Made by a program: the position numbers and the translations under genes. From Marinobacterium jannaschii DSM 6295 (GTDB lineage Bacteria; Pseudomonadota; Gammaproteobacteria; Pseudomonadales; Balneatricaceae), in assembly GCF_000620085.1 (NCBI RefSeq), contig NZ_JHVJ01000006.1:264722-328721 (forward strand): 64,000 nucleotides of DNA, in the 5' to 3' direction. This document shows, piece after piece, positions 44,216 through 53,336 of the stretch; position 1 is the first letter of the stretch, and each line of letters opens with the position of its first letter. Below the pieces are notes generated by a model. It searched no databases and was not told the DNA's origin. It was given only the letters and a program-made list of their open reading frames with translations.

Positions 44216-46978
44216 ATGTTCAGCTCGTTAAGGTCACGCCTAATCAAACTTCTGGTTTTAGTTGCCCTGCCCGGAGTGGGTGTTATCAGCTTTCAGACCT
44301 GGGAAGAGCGCAATACCGCACTGGAAGGCAGCCGCCAGGCCGCGATCGAGGTCACCCGCCAGGTGGCCCTGAGCCAGAAGAAAATTATCGATGACACCCG
44401 CTACTATCTGGCCCACCTGGCCCAGGCGGAGCCGTTGCAGAACCCGGCCTCTGCGGAATGTCGCCAGTTTCTGCGCCAGGTACTGCGCCTCAACAGCAGC
44501 TACATCAATATCGGCGTGCCCTTGCCGGACGGCAATCTGCTGTGTAATGCCCTGCCCCTGAATAAGCCGGTCAATGTCGCAGACCGGGGCTACTTTCAGA
44601 AGAGCCTGACGCAGCACAGCTTTGCCATCGGCAACTTCCAGTATGACCGGGCCGCCGGCGTCACCAGCGTGAACTTTTCCTATCCGGTAACCGAATACAA
44701 CAGTGATCGCATTACCGGTATTGCCGTCGCCGTGGTCTCGCTGGACTGGTGGAGCCAGCAACTGAAGAGCTTCAAACTTCCGGCCGCCGCCACGGCCGTC
44801 ATCTCCGATTCAGACGGCAAGGTGATTGCCCGCTATCCGCAGCAGTCCGACCTGCTGGGCCGGTCGGAGACCGAAACCGGCCTCCCCGCCCTGCAGACCC
44901 TGAGCGAGGACTTAACCCCTGAGATTATTCAGGGCAGTGACGGTATCACCCGCGCCTATACCCGGGTCACCCTGTTTACCAATGCCGAAGGGCGCTCAAT
45001 CTGCATGATGGTTGGTATCCCCTTTGATGAGGCCCTGGCCAGCGCCAACCGCAATTTCGCCTACTCTTTGCTATCGTTTCTTGCCGCCATGCTGCTGGTT
45101 ACGCTGTTTGCGCTACGCGAGTTACGCCAGAGCATCCTGCTGCCGCTGCGCAAGCTCACCCTCGCCACCCAGTCGTTGCTGGATGGCCAGCTGGTGCCAC
45201 CTGCCAGCGGAGACAGTCCGGCAGAGCTGGCGCTGCTGATGGAGCGCTTTAAAGAGATGGCGGAAACCCGGCTTGAGGCCGAGCATCAGGCCCTGCGTCG
45301 CAGCAGCGAGCTGGATTCGGTCTTCAAGGCCCTGCCCGATCTGTATTTCCGCCTGTGCCCTTCCGGCAAGGTGCTGGACTGCAAGGGCGATTCCGCCAGC
45401 AACCACCGGCTTGAGCTGCTGGCCGGGCAGAACGTCACCCGCATTATGCCGCCTGATATGGCGGAGCGGCTTGAGGCACTGCTGCACAATCACCAGCGCA
45501 CTGGCGAAACCATCCACTGGGAATATCCGCTACCGGCCGATAATGGCAAGACCATCTTTGAGGCGCGTATCAATGCGATCCAGAACTCCAGCGAACTGGT
45601 GCTGGTGGTGCGGGATATCACCGATCGCCGGTCAGCGGAGAACCTGATCTGGCAGCAGGCGCACTACGACAACCTCACCGGATTACCCAACCGGGCGATG
45701 CTGCAGCACCAGATGCAGTATGAGATGGCGCTGAGTGACCGCACCGGGCTGCCGTTCGCGATACTGTTTCTCGACCTTGACCGCTTCAAGGAGATCAACG
45801 ATACCCTGGGGCACGATATGGGGGACCTGTTGCTGAAGCAGACCGCCAGACGCCTGCAGCGCTGTACCCGTGAACAGGACCTGGTGGCCCGCCAGGGCGG
45901 CGATGAGTTCACTCTGATCCTGAGCCAGCTTATCCACGCGGATGAGGTGAAGGCGATCAGCCAGCGCATCCTGAAGTCACTGGAAGAGCCTTTCCGTCTC
46001 GGCGAGGATATCGGCTATATCACCGCCAGCATCGGTATCAGCCTCTACCCCACTGATGGTGAAACCGCCGAGGAGCTGTTCAAGAGCTCCGACCAGGCGA
46101 TGTATGCCGCCAAATCACTGGGTAAGAACTGCTACCACTTCTTTACCCCGGCCATGCAGCAGGCGGTGCTGAACCGCATGCACCTGATCCGGGATATGCG
46201 CAACGCGCAGCAGGAGAACCAGTTTAAGCTCTACTGCCAGCCGATCATCTGCCTCGACAACGGCTCGATCTGCAAGGGCGAAGCCCTGATCCGCTGGCAG
46301 CACCCCGAGCGGGGCATAGTCAGCCCGGCCGAATTTATTCCACTGGCGGAGGATACCCACAAGATCATCGAGATCGGCGACTGGGTGTTCTATCAGGCAT
46401 TGGAGGCGCTGCCGGCCCTGCGGACACGTTTTGGCGATAACTTCCAGATCAGTATCAATGTCTCCCCGGTCCAGTTCGCCACCGGCAACAGCGGCATGAA
46501 AGACTGGCCGGCAGAACTCGACAGCCGAGGCCTGCCGGGTAACTCGCTGGTCGCCGAGATCACCGAGGGACTGATTGTCGATCCCTGCGAGGAAACCAGT
46601 CACCGCCTGATCGACCTGGCCCGCGCCAATATTCAGGTGGCGATGGATGACTTTGGCACCGGCTACTCATCGCTGGCTTATCTGCGCCAGTTTGATATCG
46701 ACTTCCTGAAGATCGACCGCTCCTTTGTGAAAAACCTGGAGACCGACCCGGAAGCCTTCCTGCTCTGCGAAGCCATTATCGCCATGGCTCACAAGCTGGG
46801 CATTAAGGTGATCGCCGAGGGCATTGAAACCGGTCAGCAGCGCGACCTGCTGACCCGGGCCGGCTGTGACTATGGTCAGGGCTATCTGTTCTCACCAGCG
46901 ATTCCGATTGAGACATTTGCCGAGTTGCCGCTGTTTGATGAGACCATCGCCAGTCGCCACGCTGCGATGCTGACCTGA
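44216..46978 (+). CDS. Cache-PAS-GGDEF-EAL c-di-GMP protein
   Basis: A 920-residue inner-membrane protein: membrane helix 1 (~10-27), a dCache-type periplasmic sensor (~30-280, with DRGYFQKS), membrane helix 2 (~282-300), a HAMP-like linker, PAS (~365-475), GGDEF (~485-645; motif RQGGDEFTLIL with I-site REQD 552-555) and EAL (~660-905). In EAL, GEALIRWQHPERG, DDFGTGYSSLAYL and VIAEGIETGQQ are all conserved. Both catalytic cores look intact, so the direction of activity cannot be read from sequence. The ligand may be a small molecule such as an amino acid, as for other dCache sensors. Confidence 0.92.
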   Translation: MFSSLRSRLIKLLVLVALPGVGVISFQTWEERNTALEGSRQAAIEVTRQVALSQKKIIDDTRYYLAHLAQAEPLQNPASAECRQFLRQVLRLNSSYINIGVPLPDGNLLCNALPLNKPVNVADRGYFQKSLTQHSFAIGNFQYDRAAGVTSVNFSYPVTEYNSDRITGIAVAVVSLDWWSQQLKSFKLPAAATAVISDSDGKVIARYPQQSDLLGRSETETGLPALQTLSEDLTPEIIQGSDGITRAYTRVTLFTNAEGRSICMMVGIPFDEALASANRNFAYSLLSFLAAMLLVTLFALRELRQSILLPLRKLTLATQSLLDGQLVPPASGDSPAELALLMERFKEMAETRLEAEHQALRRSSELDSVFKALPDLYFRLCPSGKVLDCKGDSASNHRLELLAGQNVTRIMPPDMAERLEALLHNHQRTGETIHWEYPLPADNGKTIFEARINAIQNSSELVLVVRDITDRRSAENLIWQQAHYDNLTGLPNRAMLQHQMQYEMALSDRTGLPFAILFLDLDRFKEINDTLGHDMGDLLLKQTARRLQRCTREQDLVARQGGDEFTLILSQLIHADEVKAISQRILKSLEEPFRLGEDIGYITASIGISLYPTDGETAEELFKSSDQAMYAAKSLGKNCYHFFTPAMQQAVLNRMHLIRDMRNAQQENQFKLYCQPIICLDNGSICKGEALIRWQHPERGIVSPAEFIPLAEDTHKIIEIGDWVFYQALEALPALRTRFGDNFQISINVSPVQFATGNSGMKDWPAELDSRGLPGNSLVAEITEGLIVDPCEETSHRLIDLARANIQVAMDDFGTGYSSLAYLRQFDIDFLKIDRSFVKNLETDPEAFLLCEAIIAMAHKLGIKVIAEGIETGQQRDLLTRAGCDYGQGYLFSPAIPIETFAELPLFDETIASRHAAMLT

Positions 46979-47567
46979 TCCGGCCGGGACTGACTGAATC
47001 ATCCCAAGAGCCATTCCCAGATCCGCTGTTCCGGATAACCGGCTTATTTTCTGTTTGCTCTGAGGTAAGTAAAAGCTCACCAACATAAAGCCATTCACGC
47101 CGTGCCGGCTAGCTGCGTCAGGCCCCCGACCACTAAACCGCTGCGGCTAAAGCGACAGATAGAGAACTGTACTGGCAGAGTATTTCTGTTCAGGGAATAA
47201 GGCGATGGAACCTTTTAGGGTCGCAGCGTAGCAGCAACGGGGGTGACCTGTCCGGCGTATCAGCACCCCGGACAAAGTAAGTGCATACTGACAAAGAATG
47301 CCTTACTGGAAAGCCCCTGGTGATGCACAGGAGAGATCGCCAGACACAAGCTCAGCCGAGCCTCGGCCATCAACCGCAGCGGGGCTAGAGTGCGCCAGCA
47401 GCGCCCCCGACCCTGCCCTGACGCCCGCAACACAACACAACACAACACAACAACTGATCTGGCGCAACAAAACTACGACTGGACAAAAAACAGTCAAAAT
47501 CAATTTGTGCATCGCAATATAAATACCTAAAATTGCGCCGAATGTTTAATTGTCAGGAGTGACTGTC
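46979..47567. other. 589-bp gene-poor stretch containing a pentanucleotide repeat
   Basis: No convincing coding frame on either strand. It contains (CAACA)x5 at 47428-47452, then AT-rich sequence that probably holds the promoter of the small gene at 47568 (AGGAGT precedes its ATG). Confidence 0.5.
47428..47452. repeat. Simple sequence repeat (CAACA)x5
   Basis: Five perfect, adjacent CAACA units in a non-coding region ~116 bp upstream of a small gene. Such tracts can change length by slippage and alter promoter spacing. Confidence 0.9.
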
Positions 47568-47810
47568 ATGATATCCCAGAACCACAGCTACACCGGTATC
47601 GCCAATGATGACCGTCGTATTCAGCAGGAACTGCAGGCCATGGGCGCCTTCGATGCTGCGCAGGATGATCAGCCATCGCTGCTGCTCGATATGCTGCGTA
47701 GCACAAGTCAGTTTCTGACCTGGCTGCGCTGGAAAGGTGAAGTCGGCGTGTACGGCTGTCGTGTCGGTGCGGATTTTGCGCGCCGTCAGGAAGGTCTGAC
47801 CTGCGCCTGA
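47568..47810 (+). CDS. Small hypothetical protein (80 aa)
   Basis: A short soluble protein, MISQNHSYTGIANDDRRIQQ at its start and then a helical LLLDMLRSTSQFLTWLRWKG. ATG 47568 has GGAG 9 nt upstream, and a strong terminator follows, so it appears to be a real monocistronic gene. No family recognised. Confidence 0.65.
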   Translation: MISQNHSYTGIANDDRRIQQELQAMGAFDAAQDDQPSLLLDMLRSTSQFLTWLRWKGEVGVYGCRVGADFARRQEGLTCA

Positions 47811-47850
47811 CAGAGGGCGATAAACAGCAGGCAGATATGATGAAGGGGCA

Positions 47851-47887
47851 AACCCCGCCGCCTCCGGGCTGCGGGGTTTTATTTTGT
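47851..47887 (+). terminator. Terminator after the 80-aa gene (overlaps 3' end of the LOG gene)
   Basis: AACCCCGC and GCGGGGTT form an 8-bp stem around 12 nt, followed by TTATTTT. It may also stop transcripts coming from the convergent LOG gene. Confidence 0.85.
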
Positions 47888-48781
47888 CTGCAGGCAAGCC
47901 GAAATGACCTGCCAGGCCTCCTCTGCGCTTTCGACAAAGCTGAAGCGCTGCATATCAGCCGCTTCAATCATCCCCTCTTCCAGCAGCAGGTCGAAATTGA
48001 TCAGCCGCTGCCAGTAATCACGGCCAAACAGCAGGATCGGCAGCGCTTTCACCTTGTGAGTCTGCACCAGGGTCAGGGTTTCGAACAGCTCGTCGAGGGT
48101 TCCGAAGCCTCCGGGAAACACCACCAGCGCCTTGGCCCGCAACAGGAAGTGCATCTTACGCATGGCGAAGTAGTGAAAACGAAAACACAGCGCCGGGGTG
48201 ATATAGGGATTGGGCTGCTGCTCCTGCGGCAACACGATATTCATCCCGGCAGAGGCGACCCCGGCTTCGGCAGCGCCGCGGTTGGCGGCTTCCATAATCC
48301 CCGGACCGCCGCCGGTGACCACATGCAGCTGGGGCAACCGGGCTTTGCCCGACTCAGTGCTGATCAGCCAGCCGAGGCGCTGGGCCTGGCGGTAGTACCC
48401 GGCATAGCGGCAGCAACGCTCGGCCTCACGTTTGGCCTGCTGCAGGCAATGATCATCCGGTGCCGCCTGCAACGCCTTGTCGGCCTCATCCAGCCGGCGC
48501 TCAGCCTCCTCCGGAGGCAAGCTGCGGGCACTGCCAAAGATCACTACACTGTGCTCGATCCCCTGCTCCTGTAACGCCAGCTCAGGCTTGGTCAGTTCCA
48601 GCAGCAATCGTACCGGGCGCAGTTCGTCACGCAGCATCAGTTCCAGGTCATCATAGGCCAGCTTGTAGGCTGGCGAGCAGGCCTGCAGGTTAAGCTGGGG
48701 ATCCCTGGAATGCTCCACATCATCCGCTGCATTGTGAAACATATGCCCATCCGCCGGGCCTGTTCTCGAACGCTCACTCAT
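47879..48781 (-). CDS. LOG-family protein (lysine-decarboxylase-like fold)
   Basis: A 300-residue protein with the LOG signatures GGGPGIMEAANRGAAEAG and PGGFGTLDELFETLTLVQ, plus VIFGSARSLPPEEAERR at the N-terminal Rossmann strand. Family members are nucleotide 5'-monophosphate nucleosidases (cytokinin-type or PpnN-like). The N-terminal ~60-residue extension is typical of the longer bacterial branch. GGAGG precedes the ATG. Specific substrate unknown. Confidence 0.88.
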   Translation of the reverse strand: MSERSRTGPADGHMFHNAADDVEHSRDPQLNLQACSPAYKLAYDDLELMLRDELRPVRLLLELTKPELALQEQGIEHSVVIFGSARSLPPEEAERRLDEADKALQAAPDDHCLQQAKREAERCCRYAGYYRQAQRLGWLISTESGKARLPQLHVVTGGGPGIMEAANRGAAEAGVASAGMNIVLPQEQQPNPYITPALCFRFHYFAMRKMHFLLRAKALVVFPGGFGTLDELFETLTLVQTHKVKALPILLFGRDYWQRLINFDLLLEEGMIEAADMQRFSFVESAEEAWQVISACLQTK

Positions 48782-48811
48782 TTGCAGCCTCCAAAGCTAG
48801 TTTGTATTTAC

Positions 48812-50110
48812 TTACAACCACCATCCAAGCAGTGCCGCCGCTGTTGCCAGCAACATAGGTAGCAGGATTCTCAGGCCGAAACGCCCTCCCGCAACACCGC
48901 AGGCGATCCCGCCCTTCACCAACGAATTGACGCAGGCCGCCAGCAAGATCCCCTCTACTGCCAGCGACAGGCTGATCTCATCCGGCGCCATTCGCAGCAA
49001 CGCCAGGGTAATCGCATCAACATCGGTTATCCCGGACAGGGCTGACAACAGCAGGACCCCTGCATCACCAAACTGCTGCTTCAGCCACAGGGTCACCAGC
49101 ATCAGCAGCATCAGCAACAGCGCAAACAACAGCGCCGTGCTCAGCTCGAGCGGATTCTTCAGTCCGGTATGACGTTTGCCGTCGGCTCCCGAACTGCGCA
49201 GGCTGTGCCAGAACATGAGTCCGGCGCTGCTGTACACGACCAGCGCCATCGACATCAGCGGTAGCAACAGGGAGGGCAATATCAGCGGGTTCAGTAGCGA
49301 TATAACGATCAGCATGCGTGGAAACATAGTGCCGCAGGCAAGCAGGATTCCGGCGGCCAGCAAACACTGTTGTCCGGATTCCCTGTCTGCGCCGGCGTGC
49401 CGTGACAGGCGGGAGAAGCTCAGTGTCAGGGCGGTGGACGATGCCAGTCCGGCCAGTAGGGCAGTCAGCAGGACGCCCTTGCGCTGACCAACGATGCGCA
49501 TGGCGAAATAGCCGCTGAAGGAGATAGCGCTGATCAGCACCACCATCCACCAGACTTCATAGGGATTGATCGCCTGCCAGGGGCCGATACCCCGGTCCGG
49601 CAGGACCGGCAGCACCACCACCGAGATCAGCAACAGCTTCAGGGTGGCGTGCAGCTCCTGCGGTTCCAGCGCCCGCAGGACCGCATGGATACTGACCTTG
49701 TAGCTAAGCAGGAACAACACCAGCACTGCCGCCGCTGCCGATTCGGTGCTGTATCCGCGGCAGGCGGCAACGCCGAGCATAAAGGTCAGCACGCCGGCGA
49801 CCAGGCTGGTCATACCGATATCCTGATCGCGCAGCACCTCCAGCAGATACCCCACCAGCAGGAACAGGGTGACGGCAATCAGGCTGAGGCCAATCAGCAA
49901 CCCCGGCTCGCTACCCGCCAGCAGACCGATCAGACCTCCCAGCAGGCCCAGCAGGCCGTAGGTACGCAACCCGGCGATGCGGGCACCCTCCTTTTCCCGG
50001 CGCTGGTGCCAGCCACGCTCCAGCCCGATCAGCAGCCCCTGGGCAAAAGCGATCAGCAATGGCAGTGCGGCGCTGAACTGGGAATCCGGCATCGGCAGCG
50101 TTAACTCCAT
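48812..50110 (-). CDS. MgtC/SapB-DUF4010 membrane protein
   Basis: A 432-residue protein of about twelve helices. The N-terminal part resembles MgtC/SapB (ALPLLIAFAQGLLIGLERGW, then GLRTYGLLGLLGGLIGLLAG), and the rest is the DUF4010 region, with SGITDVDAITLALLRMA near the C-terminus. Function in this family is not established; a role in ion or metal homeostasis is a guess from MgtC. Confidence 0.82.
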   Translation of the reverse strand: MELTLPMPDSQFSAALPLLIAFAQGLLIGLERGWHQRREKEGARIAGLRTYGLLGLLGGLIGLLAGSEPGLLIGLSLIAVTLFLLVGYLLEVLRDQDIGMTSLVAGVLTFMLGVAACRGYSTESAAAAVLVLFLLSYKVSIHAVLRALEPQELHATLKLLLISVVVLPVLPDRGIGPWQAINPYEVWWMVVLISAISFSGYFAMRIVGQRKGVLLTALLAGLASSTALTLSFSRLSRHAGADRESGQQCLLAAGILLACGTMFPRMLIVISLLNPLILPSLLLPLMSMALVVYSSAGLMFWHSLRSSGADGKRHTGLKNPLELSTALLFALLLMLLMLVTLWLKQQFGDAGVLLLSALSGITDVDAITLALLRMAPDEISLSLAVEGILLAACVNSLVKGGIACGVAGGRFGLRILLPMLLATAAALLGWWL

Positions 50111-50196
50111 TAAACCTGTGATGCCTTAACCTTATGCCAAAATCGGACAGTAGAAAGAAACCCAGATCAATGAAGACCACCGCTGCCGGCCGGAGA

Positions 50197-50949
50197 TCAG
50201 AGATTGTGCTTGCGGATAAGCTCTTCGTAGCGCCCGTCAGCCCGCATCGCTTTCAGCGAGCGGTTGAAGGCACTGATAATCTGTTCCGCTTCGGGATGCT
50301 TGCGACTGATCGCCAGGTGCAGCGGCTCCTCGCCAAGTGCATTCAGGCTGAAGGCAAACTGATCGCTATAGGAGGGAATATCTTTCGAGATGGTATAACG
50401 GGCAACATATTCATCCGCCAGCGTCAGCTCCACCCGCTGCGCCAACAGGTTTCTCAGGTTGACAATAAGGCTGCTGGATTCGGACTTATTAAAGTTTTTG
50501 GCGGCCAGAAATTCATTATTATAAGCGTACCCTTTTAATACCCCGACCTCCTTCCCCTTCAGGCTGGCAAGGCCATAGTATTCATAATCGTCACCGAGCA
50601 GTTTAATAAATACCACCCGGTTAAACATATAGGGATCGCTAAACAGATAATCCCGGGCCCGCTCCGGCGTATGCCAGGCCCCCAGCAACAGATCTTTTTT
50701 AGCGGATCTGGAGTCCTTCATCGCCTGACTCCAGGGCACCAGCTGGTGATCCAGCTTATAGCCGGCCTGCTGCAGCCCCTGGCGGACAATATCGGCGGCA
50801 ATCCCTCCCTCTGCGACCTTATCGCTGAAGTAGGGTGGCCAGTCCACCATCACGCCTGTCACCGCTTTATCTTCAGCCCACAGCGGCGGGCTAGCCTGGA
50901 GTAAAAGTCCGGCGACCAGAGTGCTAACCGTCTTCTTAAAATGTCTCAT
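50197..50949 (-). CDS. Periplasmic solute-binding protein (SBP family 3)
   Basis: A 250-residue protein: signal peptide (VSTLVAGLLLQASPPLWA) and a type II periplasmic-binding fold, with VDWPPYFSDKVAEGGIAADI, then RDYLFSDPYMFNRVVFIKL, and ending SLKAMRADGRYEELIRKHNL. Polar amino acids or similar ligands are typical. No permease or ATPase lies beside it, so it may feed a distant transporter or be a stand-alone sensor. Confidence 0.85.
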   Translation of the reverse strand: MRHFKKTVSTLVAGLLLQASPPLWAEDKAVTGVMVDWPPYFSDKVAEGGIAADIVRQGLQQAGYKLDHQLVPWSQAMKDSRSAKKDLLLGAWHTPERARDYLFSDPYMFNRVVFIKLLGDDYEYYGLASLKGKEVGVLKGYAYNNEFLAAKNFNKSESSSLIVNLRNLLAQRVELTLADEYVARYTISKDIPSYSDQFAFSLNALGEEPLHLAISRKHPEAEQIISAFNRSLKAMRADGRYEELIRKHNL

Positions 50950-51208
50950 TATTCCCTCTTATTTCTTATTATTTTTTCTTTCTTAAAGACCTCGACTTAT
51001 TCACAGCCAGGAAAACAGTCGATATCTGTTTTTAACCCAAAAACAATTCAATAACTAAACAGTACTATTTATAGAGATATAAATATTTCTAATTTCAAAT
51101 GGAAACGATTAAAGCGGACGGGTTACGTTTACAGGCAGGTGGTAATAAGGGCTGTCCGGGCAGCGGACGCAAAGCCCTGAACCTGCAATCAGGCTCAGGG
51201 CGGCTCAG

Positions 51209-51352
51209 TCAGCCTTTATAGGGGTTAAAAACATTATCGATATTCTGGCGGATCACGTCACCGTTTTGTGCCGTGGTGCTGTCATTACAGCCAGCCAGTA
51301 CCGGGGATGTCAGGCTCAGGGCCAATATCAGCCCCAGCAGGATCTTTTTCAT
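51209..51352 (-). CDS. Small lipoprotein (47 aa)
   Basis: MKKILLGLILALSLTSPVLA followed by GC gives a clear signal peptide and lipobox (LAGC), leaving a mature peptide of about 27 residues rich in polar residues. ATG 51352 has AGAGG upstream. Probably an entericidin-like or unknown envelope lipoprotein. Confidence 0.7.
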   Translation of the reverse strand: MKKILLGLILALSLTSPVLAGCNDSTTAQNGDVIRQNIDNVFNPYKG

Positions 51353-51526
51353 AACGATGCCTCTTCTCTGAGCCCACGACAGCACTATAGCGAACCTGCG
51401 CCGGGGCACCGCGTCTATGAGTAATTATCAGGATGGGCGCGCCACAACGGATATCACAGATGAATATCAGACTGTAAAGGAGTAGTCTGGCGCCATTCGT
51501 TTTCAGCTGAAATTGAGGAGCCTGAG

Positions 51527-51937
51527 ATGGCGGTAAGACGCGATAAACACGAACAGCGTAAACAGGAACTGTCGCTGTTTGGTAAAGACCTGGTACGCCG
51601 CTGCAGTGCCCAGTGCGAGATGTGTGGCGACAGCGGTGTGCCGCTGAGTATCTTCGAGATTCCACCGGTCGCGAATGAGCCGGAGTTCGAGCGCTGCGCC
51701 ATGTTCTGCGACACCTGCCAGGAGCAGATCAACCAGCCGAAACGCCGCGATAACAATCACTGGCGCTGTCTGAACGCGGCGATCTGGTCCGAGGTGGCGA
51801 TCGTTAAGGCGTTGGCGGTGGTGATGCTGGAAAAGGTTGCCCAGCAGGAGGAGTGGGCCAAGGATCTGCAGGAACAGGTCTACCTGCAGGAGGGCGAGCA
51901 GGCCCTGATCGACCAGATCACACCGGAACTCAAATAA
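51527..51937 (+). CDS. PhnA-like zinc-ribbon protein
   Basis: A 136-residue protein. CEMCGDSGVPLSIFEIPPVA and CDTCQEQI give a two-CxxC zinc ribbon, and NHWRCLNAAIWSEVAIVKAL follows the pattern of PhnA-type (YjdM-related) proteins. Despite the name, a role in phosphonate metabolism is not demonstrated for these, and no phn genes lie nearby. A 17-bp hairpin follows the stop. Confidence 0.72.
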   Translation: MAVRRDKHEQRKQELSLFGKDLVRRCSAQCEMCGDSGVPLSIFEIPPVANEPEFERCAMFCDTCQEQINQPKRRDNNHWRCLNAAIWSEVAIVKALAVVMLEKVAQQEEWAKDLQEQVYLQEGEQALIDQITPELK

Positions 51938-51950
51938 GTCCCGGCTCAAT

Positions 51951-51986
51951 ACGACAGGCTGGACCTGCTCAGGTCCAGCCTGTCGT
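51951..51986. terminator. 17-bp perfect hairpin between convergent genes
   Basis: ACGACAGGCTGGACCTG (51951-51967) and CAGGTCCAGCCTGTCGT (51970-51986) are perfect inverted arms with a 2-nt loop. It sits between the convergent PhnA-like and TetR genes and would work in both directions. There is no T-run, so bidirectional termination is inferred from position. Confidence 0.65.
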
Positions 51987-51995
51987 GCAAAACTG

Positions 51996-52616
51996 TTACA
52001 GCCGTCCCATCAATCCCGAGACCCCCATCAGTCCGGCGACGCCGATCAGTTTCTGCGCCGAGTCGCGTGCCTTCAGTGCGGCCGACTTATCCCCAAGCAG
52101 GTGCGCCGAAATAATCGCCCCCTCCTTGAGTAATACCAGGCTGTCACAGAGCTGCTCGGCCTCCTCGCCCGGTCCCAGTACCACCTCGCAGTGTTTCAGC
52201 ATCAGTTGGCGTAACGCCAGCTTATGCTGCTGGCAGCGCTGAAAGATCGGGCAATCCGCCTCGCCATACTCGGCACTGGCATTGATAAAGAAGCAGCCAC
52301 GAAACGGTCCCAGCATCTCCACCCGCTCGTTAAACCAGTCATCCAGGGCAGTGAAGATCGCCTTGATCGCCGGGGCTCCGTCCGGTTGCTCGGTAAGACA
52401 GAACTCCAGCCAGCCACGGAGGCGGCGATCACGCAGCTCAATGGTCGCAGCAATCAGCTCCTCCTTGCTGGCGAAGTGGCTGTAGAGGGTTTTCTTCGCC
52501 ACACCCGCGGCTTTCAGTACCTCATTGATGCCCACCGCATGGATACCCTGTTGGTAAAACAGCTGTAGCGCCGTCTCCACCAGCAGGGTGCGCTTATCTG
52601 TTGTCTGTATCGCCAT
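51996..52616 (-). CDS. TetR/AcrR-family repressor
   Basis: A 206-residue TetR protein. The helix-turn-helix is LLVETALQLFYQQGIHAVGI, then NEVLKAAGVAKKTLYSHFAS. The C-terminal ligand domain has RGCFFINASAEYGEADCPIF, a pattern seen in the group with TetR_C-type domains. It is divergent from the HPP/GST genes, with three similar operators in between, so it probably represses them and itself. Confidence 0.9.
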   Translation of the reverse strand: MAIQTTDKRTLLVETALQLFYQQGIHAVGINEVLKAAGVAKKTLYSHFASKEELIAATIELRDRRLRGWLEFCLTEQPDGAPAIKAIFTALDDWFNERVEMLGPFRGCFFINASAEYGEADCPIFQRCQQHKLALRQLMLKHCEVVLGPGEEAEQLCDSLVLLKEGAIISAHLLGDKSAALKARDSAQKLIGVAGLMGVSGLMGRL

Positions 52617-52661
52617 GAATTATCCACTTCTGCTATTCAACGCAAACAGTTTGACACACAG

Positions 52662-52741
52662 AGACAGATCGGTCTACTCTTGCCGAATCAAGGAGACAGA
52701 CCTGTCTACCCAGACAGCTCGCAATGTAGACAGATCGGTCT
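52662..52741. promoter_or_regulatory. Three TetR operators between tetR-like and HPP genes
   Basis: AGACAGATCGGTCT at 52662-52675, AGACAGACCTGTCT at 52694-52707 (perfect 6-bp arms) and AGACAGATCGGTCT again at 52728-52741. Centres lie 32 and 34 bp apart, about three helical turns. A lone half-site AGACAG is at 52712. The layout fits cooperative repression of both divergent promoters. Confidence 0.75.
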
Positions 52742-52801
52742 CCAGACGGATTATTAGTTATCAACAGGGGCCGTCGGCTCCCGTAAGTAGTGAGAAAAAC
52801 C

Positions 52802-53287
52802 ATGAGCAGTGATCAGATCGCAAGCAAACAAAAGCTGAAAGCCGCCGCACTGGCAGCACTGGGCGGCATGCTGTGTATAACTTTACTGGCGGAACTGGGC
52901 CAGAGCGGACTCTGGGGTGTCTGGCTGATGGCGCCTTTCGGTGCTTCGATGGTGATTGTCTATGCCCTGCCCGCCAGCCCCCTGGCACAACCGCGCAATG
53001 TGGTGCTGGGCCACCTGCTGGCCGCTGCGGTTGGCCTGCTGGTCGCCGATCTGGTGGGAGTACACAGCTGGAGCCTGGGACTGGCGGTCGGGCTGGCCAT
53101 TGCAGCCATGATGCTGAGCAATACCCTGCATCCGCCGGCGGGTGCCAATCCACTACTGATTATGCTCACCGGTGAGCGTTGGGAGTTTCTGCTGACGCCG
53201 ATTCTGGGCGGCGCACTGCTGATCGTTGCCCTGGCCTGGCTGTTTCACCAGCTGCAGCGCCAACCTTATCCACAGCGCTGGCTGTAA
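52802..53287 (+). CDS. HPP-family membrane protein
   Basis: A 161-residue protein of four helices with the HPP-family region LMAPFGASMVIVYALPASPL, then AQPRNVVLGHLLAA and TLHPPAGANPLLIM, which hold the HPP motif. Plant and cyanobacterial relatives carry nitrite or related ions; the bacterial role is unsettled. ATG 52802 is preferred to GTG 52790. Control by the divergent TetR gene is likely. Confidence 0.8.
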   Translation: MSSDQIASKQKLKAAALAALGGMLCITLLAELGQSGLWGVWLMAPFGASMVIVYALPASPLAQPRNVVLGHLLAAAVGLLVADLVGVHSWSLGLAVGLAIAAMMLSNTLHPPAGANPLLIMLTGERWEFLLTPILGGALLIVALAWLFHQLQRQPYPQRWL

Positions 53288-53336
53288 GTTCAACTTATAC
53301 TCAGCCACCCGCTGAGCCGATACAGGAGTAACTGAA

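Noticed and set aside
47428..47452. CRISPR-like repeat
   Set aside because: The units are 5 bp and adjacent, with no spacers; it is a simple sequence repeat.
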